Below are positions 7,484-15,485 of a stretch of 64,000 nucleotides of DNA, piece by piece. The notes under the pieces were generated by a model. It was given only the letters and a program-made list of their open reading frames with translations, searched no databases and was not told where the DNA came from. The DNA is taken from contig NZ_JAGGPH010000011.1 in assembly GCF_018613895.1 (NCBI RefSeq), positions 62,001 through 126,000 on the forward strand, given 5' to 3'. A program made the position numbers and the translations under genes. Source of the DNA: Curtobacterium sp. ISL-83. GTDB lineage: Bacteria > Actinomycetota > Actinomycetes > Actinomycetales > Microbacteriaceae. Numbering within the stretch: position 1 is the stretch's first letter; every line of letters begins with the position of its first letter.

Positions 7484-10342
7484 GTGCCAGGCACGAAGAA
7501 GCTCGTGATCGTCGAGAGCCCCGCGAAGGCGAAGACGATCGCGCAATACCTCGGTGACGGATACGAAGTCCAGGCGTCCGTCGGACACATCCGTGACCTC
7601 ATCGAGCCGAAGAACCTGCCGCCAGAGCTCAAGAAGGGCCCGCTCGGCAAGTTCTCGGTCGATGTCGACAACGGCTTCGAGCCCTACTACGTCGTGTCCG
7701 ACGCGAAGAAGAAGACGGTGTCGGAGCTCAAGCGAGCCCTGAAGGACGCCGACGAGCTCTACCTCGCAACTGATGAGGACCGCGAAGGCGAAGCCATCGC
7801 GTGGCACCTGCTCCAGGTGCTGAAGCCGAAGGTGCCCGTCAAGCGCATGGTGTTCCACGAGATCACCAAGGAAGCGATCCAGCGCGCCCAGGAAGCGACC
7901 CGCGAGCTCGACACCGCGCTCGTCGACGCCCAGGAGACCCGCCGCATCCTCGACCGTCTCTACGGGTACGAGGTCTCGCCGGTGCTCTGGCGGAAGGTCG
8001 GCCCCGGTCTCTCTGCCGGTCGCGTGCAGTCGGCCGCCACCCGTCTCGTCGTCGACCGGGAGCGCGAGCGCCTGGCCTTCGTCTCGGCGAACTACTGGGA
8101 CCTCGCCGCGCGGTTCGAGAAGGGCGACGAGGGCGCGTTCACCGCGAAGCTCGCACGGATCCAGGGCACCCGCGTCGCGTCCGGTCGGGACTTCGACGAC
8201 CGCGGCGCCATCAGTGGTGACGTGGTCCGGCTCGACGAGGCGTCGGCCGCGGCGCTGACGACCGTGCTCGAGCACGCCGGCGATGCCGTCGTGCGCAGCG
8301 TCGACTCCAAGCCGTACACGCGCCGCCCGGCCGCCCCGTTCACGACCTCGACGCTGCAGCAGGAGGCCGCGCGCAAGCTCCGCTTCTCGGCGCGTCAGAC
8401 GATGAGCGTCGCCCAGTCGCTCTACGAGAACGGCCACATCACCTACATGCGAACCGACTCCGCGTCGCTCTCGCAGCAGGCGGTCACGGCCGCCCGGAAG
8501 CAGGCCGCCGCGCTCTACGGCTCGGACACGATCCCGGACAAGCCGCGCACCTACGCCGGCAAGAGCAAGAACGCGCAGGAAGCGCACGAGGCCATCCGCC
8601 CCGCGGGTGACACCTTCCGCACGCCGTCCGAGATGAACGGTGTGCTCCGGGGCAACGACTGGAAGCTCTACGACCTCATCTGGAAGCGCACGGTCGCGTC
8701 GCAGATGGCGGACGCCAAGGGTTCGACGGCTTCCGTGGTGCTCGGGATCACCTCCGCCGATGCGGTGGAGGGCATCCCGTCGACCGCCGGTGGGACCGAC
8801 GCCGAGTTCACGGCCTCCGGGACGGTCATCACCTTCCGCGGGTTCCTGAACGCGTACGAGGAAGGCCGCGACGAGGACCGCCACACCAGCGGCGACGGTT
8901 CGGCGGACGCCAAGCTCCCCCCGGTCACCGAGGGCGACCACCTCGGGGTCTCCGACGTCGAGGCGAAGGGGCACGACACCTCGGCGCCCCCGCGCTACAC
9001 CGAGGCGAGCCTGGTCAAGACCCTCGAAGAGCTCGGCATCGGACGGCCCTCCACCTACGCCGCGATCATCTCGACGATCATGGATCGCGGGTACGTCACG
9101 CAGCGCGGGAGCGCACTCGTGCCGAACTGGATCGCGTTCAGCGTGGTCCGGCTGCTCGAGGACTACTTCGGCGACCTCGTGCAGTACGACTTCACGGCCA
9201 GCATGGAGAACGACCTCGACCGCATCGCGAACGGTGAAGAGGACCGTGTCGACTGGCTGAAGGACTTCTACTTCGGCGGTGGCGAGCAGCGCGGCCTGCG
9301 GACGGTCATCGACAACCTCGGTGAGATCGACGCCCGCGAGATCAACTCCGTCGAGCTCGCGCCCGGTCTGACCCTGCGCATCGGGCGGTACGGCCCCTAC
9401 ATCGAGACCCCGAGCGACGACCCGGAGAAGCCGCGCCGCGTCAACGTGCCCGAGGACCTGGCCCCGGACGAACTCACCACCGAGAAGGCGCGTGAACTCG
9501 TCGAGGCTCCGGTCGTCAGCGATCGCGTGGTGGGCGTGAACCCCGAGACGGGCAAAGAGGTCCTGGCGAAGGACGGCCGGTTCGGACCGTACGTCACCGA
9601 GCGCACCCCGGAACCCGAGCCCACCGTCGACCCCGCCACGGGTGAGGTCATCGATCCTGCCGCGAGCGACCCTGCTGCGGACACCGGTGTGGCCGACTCC
9701 GCCACCGGGACGGCCACGGGCACGACGGCTGCTGCCGCGAAGGCGACGAAGGCCGCCACGACGAAGGCCGCCACGACGAAGGCGGCTGCTGCGAAGGCCG
9801 CCCCGAAGAAGACGACGAAGAAGGCCGCGGCGCCGAAGGAGCGCACCGCGTCCCTGTTCAAGTCGATGGACCCGCAGTCGATCGACCTGGAGACCGCGCT
9901 CAAGCTGCTCGACCTGCCCCGCACGGTGGGACAGGACCCGGAGTCGGGCGAGGAGATCAGCGCCCAGAACGGCCGCTACGGTCCGTACCTGAAGAAGGGG
10001 ACCGACACCAGGACCCTGCCGAGCGAGGACGCGATCTTCGACGTCGACCTCGCCGGGGCCCTCGCGTTGTTCGCCGAGCCGAAGTACGGAGCCCGCCGCG
10101 CCGCGAGCTCCGCGCTCAAGGAGTACGAAGCCGACCCGGTCTCCGGCAAGCCGATCAAGATGAAGGACGGCCGGTTCGGTCCGTACGTCACCGACGGGGA
10201 GACGAACGCCACGATCCCGCGTGGTGAGGACATCGAGACGGTCGACTTCGAGCGTGCCGTGCAGTTGCTCGCCGACAAGCGTGCCAAGGGGCCCGTGAAG
10301 AAGAAGGCCCCCGCACGACGGACCGCAGCGAAGAAGAAGTGA
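7484..10342 (+). CDS. topA: DNA topoisomerase I
   Basis: 952 residues from GTG 7484 with AAGGAGA 4 nt upstream. The Toprim domain opens with KLVIVESPAKAKTIAQYLG and carries the acidic DEDREGEAIAWHLL motif. The catalytic tyrosine is Y321 in HITYMRTDSAS. After the type IA core come repeated C-terminal topoisomerase repeats (GRFGPYVTE / GRYGPYLKKG / GRFGPYVTDG), an Ala/Lys/Thr linker of about 40 residues (about 745-785) and a Lys/Arg-rich tail typical of actinobacterial TopA, which raises processivity. It relaxes negative supercoils. It overlaps tmk by 4 nt. Confidence 0.98.
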   Translation: MPGTKKLVIVESPAKAKTIAQYLGDGYEVQASVGHIRDLIEPKNLPPELKKGPLGKFSVDVDNGFEPYYVVSDAKKKTVSELKRALKDADELYLATDEDREGEAIAWHLLQVLKPKVPVKRMVFHEITKEAIQRAQEATRELDTALVDAQETRRILDRLYGYEVSPVLWRKVGPGLSAGRVQSAATRLVVDRERERLAFVSANYWDLAARFEKGDEGAFTAKLARIQGTRVASGRDFDDRGAISGDVVRLDEASAAALTTVLEHAGDAVVRSVDSKPYTRRPAAPFTTSTLQQEAARKLRFSARQTMSVAQSLYENGHITYMRTDSASLSQQAVTAARKQAAALYGSDTIPDKPRTYAGKSKNAQEAHEAIRPAGDTFRTPSEMNGVLRGNDWKLYDLIWKRTVASQMADAKGSTASVVLGITSADAVEGIPSTAGGTDAEFTASGTVITFRGFLNAYEEGRDEDRHTSGDGSADAKLPPVTEGDHLGVSDVEAKGHDTSAPPRYTEASLVKTLEELGIGRPSTYAAIISTIMDRGYVTQRGSALVPNWIAFSVVRLLEDYFGDLVQYDFTASMENDLDRIANGEEDRVDWLKDFYFGGGEQRGLRTVIDNLGEIDAREINSVELAPGLTLRIGRYGPYIETPSDDPEKPRRVNVPEDLAPDELTTEKARELVEAPVVSDRVVGVNPETGKEVLAKDGRFGPYVTERTPEPEPTVDPATGEVIDPAASDPAADTGVADSATGTATGTTAAAAKATKAATTKAATTKAAAAKAAPKKTTKKAAAPKERTASLFKSMDPQSIDLETALKLLDLPRTVGQDPESGEEISAQNGRYGPYLKKGTDTRTLPSEDAIFDVDLAGALALFAEPKYGARRAASSALKEYEADPVSGKPIKMKDGRFGPYVTDGETNATIPRGEDIETVDFERAVQLLADKRAKGPVKKKAPARRTAAKKK

Positions 10343-10974
10343 CCGGACGCTTCATCACGCTCGAGGGCGGCGACGGCGTGGGCAAGACCACGCAGGCGGC
10401 GATGCTCGAGACCTGGCTCACGGAACACGGCCGAGCCGTGGTGCGGACGCGGGAGCCCGGGGGCACGGACCTCGGGCTCCGCATCCGTGAGATCGTCCTG
10501 CACGAACGCGGGCACGTGTCCCCGCGAGCCGAGGCGCTCCTCTACGCCGCGGATCGCGCACACCACGTCGAGACCGTCGTGCGACCCGCGGTCGCCCGCG
10601 GCGACGTCGTGCTGCAGGACCGCTACATCGATTCGTCCGTCGCGTACCAGGGGGTCGGTCGCAGCCTCGGGGCGGAGCAGATCCGCTCGGTGTCCGACTG
10701 GGCCGCCGACGACCTGACGCCGGACCTCACGATCCTGCTCGACCTCGACGTCACGGTCGGGCGGGCGCGTGTGGCGGCCGCTCGGGGATACACCTTCGAC
10801 CGGCTCGAGTCCGAGGCGGCGGCCTTCCACGAGACCGTCCGTCAGGCGTTCCTCGAGATGGCCCGCGTCGAACCGGATCGGTTCCTGGTCGTCGACGCAG
10901 CTGCCCCCGCGGAGGACGTCCAGCGATCGATCCGCACGGCCGTCGCGCGACTCATCGGCATCGCGGCGGCATGA
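10339..10974 (+). CDS. tmk: Thymidylate kinase
   Basis: 211 residues. P-loop GGDGVGKTT at residues 10-18, the REPGGT motif, the DR(Y) motif QDRYIDSSVAYQG and the LID segment RGYTFDRLE are all present. It phosphorylates dTMP to dTDP. The start GTG overlaps the topA stop (GTGA), so topA-tmk-holB is read as one operon. Confidence 0.97.
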   Translation: MTGRFITLEGGDGVGKTTQAAMLETWLTEHGRAVVRTREPGGTDLGLRIREIVLHERGHVSPRAEALLYAADRAHHVETVVRPAVARGDVVLQDRYIDSSVAYQGVGRSLGAEQIRSVSDWAADDLTPDLTILLDLDVTVGRARVAAARGYTFDRLESEAAAFHETVRQAFLEMARVEPDRFLVVDAAAPAEDVQRSIRTAVARLIGIAAA

Positions 10975-10999
10975 CGGTGGCGACTGGCAGGATGACCTC

Positions 11000-12142
11000 G
11001 TGAGCGTGTGGGACGGACTGACCGGACAGGACGAAGCGGTCGCGTCGCTCCGGAACGCCGCAGAGTCCCCGGACGGCACGGGTCGGATGACGCACTCCTG
11101 GCTCATCACCGGCCCGCCGGGATCGGGCCGTTCGAACGTGGCGACCGCGTTCGCCGCAGCGCTCGTCGGTGACGGGCCGGACGACGACCACACCCTGCGA
11201 CAGATCACGGCGAAGACGCACCCCGACGTGTCGGTCCTGACGACCCAGCGGGTCATCATCACCATCGACGAGATCCGGCAGCTCGTCACGTCCTCGTACT
11301 ACTCGCCCTCGGTCGGCCGCTACCGCGTCGTCATCATCGAGGACGCCGACCGCATGACCGAGCGCACCTCGAACCTGCTGCTCAAGGCGCTCGAGGAACC
11401 ACCCGAGCGCACCGTGTGGATCCTCTGCGCCCCGAGCGAAGCCGACCTCCTGCCGACGATCCGGTCGCGCGTGCGGTCGGTCCGGCTCCGGGTGCCCGGC
11501 ATCGACTCGGTCGCCGACCTGATCGTCGCGCGCACCGGGGTCGACCGGGCACTCGCGACCGATGCCGCCCGACAGGCGCAGAGCCACATCGGGATGGCAC
11601 AGCGACTCGCGACGAGCGCGGACGCCAGGGACCGACGACGCCGGACCCTCACGACGGTGCTCGGGGTGCGGACGGTCGGCGACGCGGTGATGGCGGCGGC
11701 GGACCTGCTCGCCGTCGCGGACGAGGACGCCAAGGCCATCACCGAACAGCGTGACTCGGAGGAACGCGACGCCGCCCTCCGGTCGCTCGGGATCGAGCCC
11801 GGCGGCACGATCCCACCCGCGCTCCGCTCGCAGCTCCGGGGTCTGGAAGAAGACCAGAAGCGCCGCGCGACCCGGAGCCTCCGCGACGGACTCGACCGGA
11901 TCCTGGTCGACATCTCGTCCCTGTACCGGGACCTGTTGCTCCTCGGCCTCGGGGCACCGAGCGAGCCGGTGAACCTGGCGATCCAGGAGTCCCTCGAGCG
12001 GGCGCTGCCCTCGGTGCCCCCCGCAGCAGCGCTCGAGGTGCTCGACGCCGTTGCGCTGGCCCGGCAGCGGATCACCGCGAACGTCGCGGCGCTCCTCGCG
12101 CTCGAGGCCCTGCTCGTCACGGTCGCGCGCGCCGCGCGCTGA
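11000..12142 (+). CDS. holB: DNA polymerase III subunit delta'
   Basis: 380 residues from GTG 11000 with AGGA (10989-10992) 7 nt upstream. AAA+ clamp-loader features: WDGLTGQDEAVASLRNA, a degenerate P-loop GPPGSGRS (Arg in place of the ATP-binding Lys, as in other non-hydrolysing delta' subunits), YRVVIIEDADRMTERTSNLLLKALEEPPE and the sensor/SRC-like LLPTIRSRVR. It helps load the sliding clamp. It is the third gene of the topA-tmk-holB operon, 25 nt after tmk. Confidence 0.96.
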   Translation: MSVWDGLTGQDEAVASLRNAAESPDGTGRMTHSWLITGPPGSGRSNVATAFAAALVGDGPDDDHTLRQITAKTHPDVSVLTTQRVIITIDEIRQLVTSSYYSPSVGRYRVVIIEDADRMTERTSNLLLKALEEPPERTVWILCAPSEADLLPTIRSRVRSVRLRVPGIDSVADLIVARTGVDRALATDAARQAQSHIGMAQRLATSADARDRRRRTLTTVLGVRTVGDAVMAAADLLAVADEDAKAITEQRDSEERDAALRSLGIEPGGTIPPALRSQLRGLEEDQKRRATRSLRDGLDRILVDISSLYRDLLLLGLGAPSEPVNLAIQESLERALPSVPPAAALEVLDAVALARQRITANVAALLALEALLVTVARAAR

Positions 12143-12206
12143 CCGCATCGTGCCCGCGGACGCAACCAACAGCCTCCCGGTCATCCCGGCATGGGAGAAT
12201 CGCGAC

Positions 12207-12851
12207 ATGTCCGACGCCGAACCCGGCCTGCGCGAGCGGAAGCGCCGCGCCACACGACTCGCCATCCAGCAGGCCGCGCTCCGCATCGCGACCGAGGGCG
12301 GTCTCGCTGCGGTCACCGTCGACGAGATCTCCCGGCGCGCGGACGTCTCACCGCGGACGTTCTTCAACTACTTCCCGAACAAGGAGCAGGCGATCCTCGG
12401 CGACGACCCCCGCCTGCCGGAGGACGGCGCCCTGACCGACTTCGTCGCCGGGTTGCCGTCCGGTGACCTGCTGCCCGACCTCGGCGTGCTGCTGGTGCAC
12501 TCGACCCGTGAGCTCATCGAGGAACGTGCGCTCATCGAGGAGCGGCAGGTCGTCCTCCGCGCGAACCCCGAGCTGTTCAGTCGTCGCATGGAGTCGATGA
12601 AGGAGTTCCAGGCGGAGATCGAGCGGGCGGTGACCGAGCGGCTGCAGCGCGCCGATCCGGCGGGCTCGACTGGGCCGACGGACCCGGCTGGGCTCGCCCG
12701 CCGAGCGCGGCTCGCGTCCCTCGTCGCCCTCGCCACCCTGCGTCACGCGTGGTGGGAGTGGTCGGATGCCGAGGGCGCTCCGCACCTGGTGGACGAGCTC
12801 GAACGCTCCTTCGCCGAGCTCGGATCGCTCGTTTCGCGTTCGCTCGTCTGA
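12207..12851 (+). CDS. TetR-family transcriptional regulator
   Basis: 214 residues. An N-terminal TetR DNA-binding domain is clear: RKRRATRLAIQQAALRIATE, then VTVDEISRRADVSPRTFFNYFPNKEQAILG. The C-terminal ligand domain is not diagnostic. ATG 12207 has GGGAGA 8 nt upstream; it lies 64 nt after holB. No adjacent target gene is obvious because the next gene is a tRNA with a prophage in it, so the original neighbour now lies beyond 51.8 kb. Confidence 0.93.
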   Translation: MSDAEPGLRERKRRATRLAIQQAALRIATEGGLAAVTVDEISRRADVSPRTFFNYFPNKEQAILGDDPRLPEDGALTDFVAGLPSGDLLPDLGVLLVHSTRELIEERALIEERQVVLRANPELFSRRMESMKEFQAEIERAVTERLQRADPAGSTGPTDPAGLARRARLASLVALATLRHAWWEWSDAEGAPHLVDELERSFAELGSLVSRSLV

Positions 12852-12856
12852 ACCTG

Positions 12857-12862
12857 TATAGT
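12857..12862 (+). promoter_or_regulatory. Probable -10 element of tRNA-Thr
   Basis: TATAGT 33 nt before the tRNA 5' end. The -35 is weak (TTTCGC region at 12832-12837, spacer about 19 nt). Confidence 0.5.
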
Positions 12863-12895
12863 CGTGACCCGTGCCGCTCCGGGAACGGAGCGTCC

Positions 12896-12968
12896 GCCGC
12901 CTTAGCTCAGTCGGTAGAGCGATTCACTCGTAATGAATAGGTCATCAGTTCGATTCTGATAGGCGGCT
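12896..12968 (+). tRNA. tRNA-Thr (anticodon CGT), 3' part supplied by the prophage
   Basis: 73 nt. Acceptor GCCGCCT/AGGCGGC with discriminator T; D-arm GCTC/GAGC; anticodon stem ATTCA/TGAAT with loop CTCGTAA (anticodon CGT, codon ACG); T-stem ATCAG/CTGAT. The prophage is integrated in this gene: from the anticodon arm onward the sequence is phage-derived, while the original host 3' half sits at 51,730-51,776. The T-stem differs from the host copy at compensating positions, so the hybrid tRNA still folds. Confidence 0.97.
12922..12943. repeat. attL core
   Basis: 22 bp identical to 51730-51751. It covers the whole anticodon stem-loop plus the start of the variable loop of tRNA-Thr, the classic site for tyrosine-integrase phages. 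Confidence 0.95.
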
Positions 12969-12974
12969 CGATAG

Positions 12975-13024
12975 AAAAGCCCCGGTCAACCGCGATATCG
13001 CATCGCAGTTGACCGGGGCTTTTT
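12975..13024 (+). terminator. Phage-borne terminator after tRNA-Thr
   Basis: A 13-bp perfect stem (12978-12990 with 13008-13020), flanked by A-run and T-run (TTTTT at 13020-13024). It replaces the host terminator now located at 51783-51830; both share the CCCCGGTC/GACCGGGG core, so the phage restores tRNA termination after integration. Confidence 0.9.
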
Positions 13025-13031
13025 CAGCCCT

Positions 13032-13053
13032 AGTACACACAGAAGTGCACACA
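13032..13053 (+). repeat. Integrase arm-type sites, left
   Basis: Two direct repeats AGTACACACA and AGTGCACACA, 11 bp apart. The same arrangement (19 of 21 bp identical) occurs at 51593-51613 next to the integrase start. On the circular phage these flank attP, as arm-binding sites for the N-terminal integrase domain should. Confidence 0.75.
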
Positions 13054-13086
13054 ACGGGTCAAGCAGTCCGAGCCGGAGGCGATGAG

Positions 13087-13356
13087 GTGCAGACACTCGA
13101 TCAGGCGTTGCGAGCCCTGATCCGCGACGAGGTCCAGAAGGCACTGAGCGAGCACATGTGTTCGTGCGAACCGCCGGCCCCGGTGCTCGACCCCGGCGAC
13201 ATGGTGTCTTCCGCCGAAGCGGGCGCGCTGCTTGGTGTTTCCGTCAAGACTCTCGCGAACTGGCGGTCCTCTGGCTCCGGTCCGCGCTTCTCCAAACGCG
13301 GCCGAGTCGTCCGGTACCAGCGGGCCGAGCTTGAGCAGTGGCTGACGCGAGAGTGA
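13087..13356 (+). CDS. Excisionase-like helix-turn-helix protein
   Basis: 89 residues from GTG 13087, chosen because GGAGG (13075-13079) sits 7 nt upstream; earlier in-frame starts fall in the terminator or arm sites. The C-terminal half (VSSAEAGALLGVSVKTLANWRSSGSGPRFSKRGRVVRYQRAELEQWL) is a winged-helix MerR/excisionase-type DNA-binding domain. The N-terminal part is a short helix with one CxC (MCSCE). On the excised circle it lies directly across attP from the integrase, which favours a role as Xis or a lysogeny regulator. Confidence 0.8.
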   Translation: MQTLDQALRALIRDEVQKALSEHMCSCEPPAPVLDPGDMVSSAEAGALLGVSVKTLANWRSSGSGPRFSKRGRVVRYQRAELEQWLTRE

Positions 13357-13391
13357 TTATGGATTCCTGCCGGATGTATTAGGCAAGAGCG

Positions 13392-13424
13392 GTCTTGACA
13401 AGGTTGGCAAGACTGCCCTAGACT
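13392..13424 (+). promoter_or_regulatory. hicA promoter with overlapping inverted repeat
   Basis: TTGACA (13395-13400), 18-nt spacer, TAGACT (13419-13424). The start codon of hicA at 13431 lies where transcription should begin, so the mRNA is probably leaderless. GTCTTG (13392-13397) and CAAGAC (13408-13413) form an inverted repeat over the -35 and spacer, a likely operator for HicB autoregulation. GGCAAGA copies here resemble those in the immunity switch at 48986. Confidence 0.75.
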
Positions 13425-13430
13425 GTCATC

Positions 13431-13625
13431 ATGAAGCGAACGGAACTCCTCGACCAGATCAAGAGCATGGCTGCCGACCGTGGCCGCGACTGCCACCTGC
13501 ACAGGCAGGGCAAGCATGAGATCTGGAAGGTCAACGAACAGTCCATCCCCATCCCGCGCCACCGGGAGGTGAACGACTACACCGCCAAAAAGATCTTGCA
13601 GCAGGTTGCGGAAGCCCTGGGGTAA
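13431..13625 (+). CDS. hicA: HicA-family toxin (mRNA interferase)
   Basis: 64 residues, the usual HicA size. MKRTELLDQIKSMA, the conserved histidine in GKHEIWKV and the PIPRHREVNDYTAKKILQQ end match the HicA double-stranded-RNA-binding-like fold that cleaves mRNA. It is followed 91 nt later by a HicB-like antitoxin gene. The predicted transcript is leaderless. Placed next to attL on the plus strand, it is positioned for expression in the lysogen, for prophage maintenance or defence (inference). Confidence 0.88.
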   Translation: MKRTELLDQIKSMAADRGRDCHLHRQGKHEIWKVNEQSIPIPRHREVNDYTAKKILQQVAEALG

Positions 13626-13716
13626 CGCCCCAGGGCCTCCGGCCCGCACCCCGACCCAGCAGTTCCGCTTCGCTAGTCCCCACCACATTGAAGAGACCGC
13701 ACCACCCGGAGGCAAC

Positions 13717-14136
13717 ATGAAGTCCCGCAGCACGTACGACGTGCACGTCCATCGCGAAGGCAAGTTCTGGGCCATCGACGTTCCCGGAGTCGGATATAGC
13801 CAGGCGACCCGCCTCACCTCTGTCGAGGAAACAGCGCGCGACATGATCGCCGCCACCAAAGAGGTCGCCGAAGACTCGTTCGACGTCTCCGTCGACATCG
13901 TCATCCCCAGCACCGTCAAAGATCACATCAACCAGGCGCGTGAACTTCATGCGCAGGCCGCGCGCATCCAGGCGCAGGCCGCATTCGAATCAGCCCAGTC
14001 GGCCGCCGTACTCAAGCAGGACGGTCTCACCTACCGTGAGATCGGACTGGTCCTCGAGGTGTCGCACCAGCGAGCTCAGCAGCTCGCGACCGCAGCACTA
14101 AACGAGCCGTCCCATGATGGGGCGGCGCTGGTTTGA
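13717..14136 (+). CDS. hicB: HicB-family antitoxin with DNA-binding tail
   Basis: 139 residues; GGAGG lies 4 nt before ATG 13717. The N-terminus (YDVHVHREGKFWAIDVPGVGYSQATRLTSVEETARDMIAA) is the degenerate RNase H-like HicB fold that neutralises HicA. The C-terminal half has a helical linker (HAQAARIQAQAAFESAQSAA) and an HTH-like YREIGLVLEVSHQRAQQLATAAL that can repress the operon. A terminator follows at once. Confidence 0.87.
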   Translation: MKSRSTYDVHVHREGKFWAIDVPGVGYSQATRLTSVEETARDMIAATKEVAEDSFDVSVDIVIPSTVKDHINQARELHAQAARIQAQAAFESAQSAAVLKQDGLTYREIGLVLEVSHQRAQQLATAALNEPSHDGAALV

Positions 14137-14141
14137 CTCTC

Positions 14142-14171
14142 GCCCCCTCACTGCACCAACAGTGAGGGGGC
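14142..14171 (+). terminator. Intrinsic terminator after hicAB
   Basis: 12-bp GC-rich stem (14142-14153 with 14160-14171) with a 6-nt loop, starting 6 nt after the hicB stop. No clear U-tract. Confidence 0.8.
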
Positions 14172-14241
14172 GTCCTCGTATGCAGGCACCACCCGAACGG
14201 GGTGCGTGTTCTCCTGCCCAGACCTGACCTATCATCAACCT

Positions 14242-14868
14242 GTGAAGATTCTCGGCGCGACCCTCTGCGTGGTCGCATCCCTCGCGCTCGCAAGCTGTTC
14301 AGCTGCGGGGAGTGGCCCCGCCAAAGGCTCCCCTGCTCCGACCACCATCAGCGCGCCGAGCGCATCGCCAACGTCGACCCCCACCCCGACGCCAACTACC
14401 CCAGCGTCGGCACTCGGGACGAGAGGTAACCCGTTCCCTCAGGGTGCGCCAGGTAAGTACGACCCGGCGTCGGTGTGGAGCGTGACTTTCACGGGCACGA
14501 ACGGCGATGCGTGGGCTGAGGTGCACCAGGTCAACCAGTTCAACACGGAGCCGAAGGCCGGCTACTCGGACGTGGTTGGCACCGCGAACGTGAGCCTCGC
14601 GAAGAGTGCGGACGCGGGTGGAGCCGATCCGGGTCAGTCGCTTACTGTGGCCTACGTCGGGTCGGACGGGAACAGCTATCCCACGATCAATCAGCCTTGC
14701 GGCGTGCTCGCAGACACATCGCTGCAGGAGGCGGGCACCATGTACGGCGGTGCGACCCACCCGGTATTGGTCTGTGCACAGGTCCCGGCTGCTGCTGTCG
14801 CCCATGGCACTTGGTCGGTCACGTACGTCGATGGAACCGGCCCAACGGCGTTCTTCGCAGGAGCATGA
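14242..14868 (+). CDS. Prophage-encoded secreted lipoprotein
   Basis: 208 residues from GTG 14242. The N-terminus is a lipoprotein signal (MKILGATLCVVASLALASC) with lipobox LASC, then a Ser/Pro/Thr-rich wall-spanning linker (PSASPTSTPTPTPTTP). The C-terminal domain begins GTRGNPFPQGAPGKYD and looks like the immunoglobulin-like beta-sandwich of DUF4352-type lipoproteins (weak similarity by eye). As a plus-strand cargo gene beside hicAB it is a candidate lysogenic-conversion or superinfection-exclusion protein; no direct evidence for function. Confidence 0.8.
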   Translation: MKILGATLCVVASLALASCSAAGSGPAKGSPAPTTISAPSASPTSTPTPTPTTPASALGTRGNPFPQGAPGKYDPASVWSVTFTGTNGDAWAEVHQVNQFNTEPKAGYSDVVGTANVSLAKSADAGGADPGQSLTVAYVGSDGNSYPTINQPCGVLADTSLQEAGTMYGGATHPVLVCAQVPAAAVAHGTWSVTYVDGTGPTAFFAGA

Positions 14869-14889
14869 AGCCCCGCCGTCACAACGACG

Positions 14890-14927
14890 AAAACCGCCCA
14901 CCCGCATGTACGCGGGTGGGCGGTTTT
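14890..14927. terminator. Bidirectional terminator
   Basis: Perfect 16-bp stem (14890-14905 with 14912-14927) beginning with AAAA and ending with TTTT, between the convergent lipoprotein gene (+) and the leftmost late gene (-). Confidence 0.92.
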
Positions 14928-14931
14928 CATG

Positions 14932-15300
14932 TCAGCGCTCGTGTCGGCGCTTGCGCTTATCGATGGGCGGGACAGGGGTGTGGTCCTCGCGGCGCTCGCG
15001 GAGGATCGTCAGGAAGACAGCGACCCAGACCACGGCAGCGAACAGGTAGACGACGAACGCCGCGAGCCCGAAGCCGTCACCAGACGAGGACGGGCCGCCC
15101 GCGGCGATCGTCGATGCGACCCGGCGGAGTAGCACCAGCAGGAACACCGGGATCGTGCCGACGAACAGGCCGAGGAACACGACGCCGAGCAGTGACCTGT
15201 ACCAGCCCGAGCCGATGCCGTACAGCAGCGCTGTCAGCAGCGCGAACACGCACGCTACGGTGGCGGGCACGGTGGCCCACGTGTTGAACCATGCGTCCAT
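14932..15300 (-). CDS. Phage membrane protein (late, lysis region)
   Basis: 122 residues with three hydrophobic segments (about 10-30, 36-60 and 78-100) and a basic, Arg-rich C-terminus ending KRKRRHER. It is the last gene of the late operon, after the endolysin. It overlaps the upstream gene by 1 nt (TGATG). Function unknown; a lysis accessory role is possible from position only. Confidence 0.75.
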   Translation of the reverse strand: MDAWFNTWATVPATVACVFALLTALLYGIGSGWYRSLLGVVFLGLFVGTIPVFLLVLLRRVASTIAAGGPSSSGDGFGLAAFVVYLFAAVVWVAVFLTILRERREDHTPVPPIDKRKRRHER

Positions 15301-15485
15301 CAGTTCCCCCCTCGGATGATCGTTCGCATTTTGTCCGCGAAGTGGTTCTCTTCGCGCTTCTCACGCAGCTGCGCGAGTGGACCGCTCCGGATGCTCTCGA
15401 GAAGCATGTCGATGCGGTGTGACGCGGTCCGTGCTTCGTCGCGGGCGCGGCGTGCTTCGTCTCGTCCTGCGGTTTGCTCGTTCAT
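15300..15485 (-). CDS. Small charged phage protein
   Basis: 61 residues, mostly a single amphipathic, Arg/Glu-rich helix (MNEQTAGRDEARRARDEARTASHRID...), probably a coiled coil. It overlaps the genes on both sides by 4 nt and 1 nt, which supports translation. Unrecognised. Confidence 0.65.
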   Translation of the reverse strand: MNEQTAGRDEARRARDEARTASHRIDMLLESIRSGPLAQLREKREENHFADKMRTIIRGGN

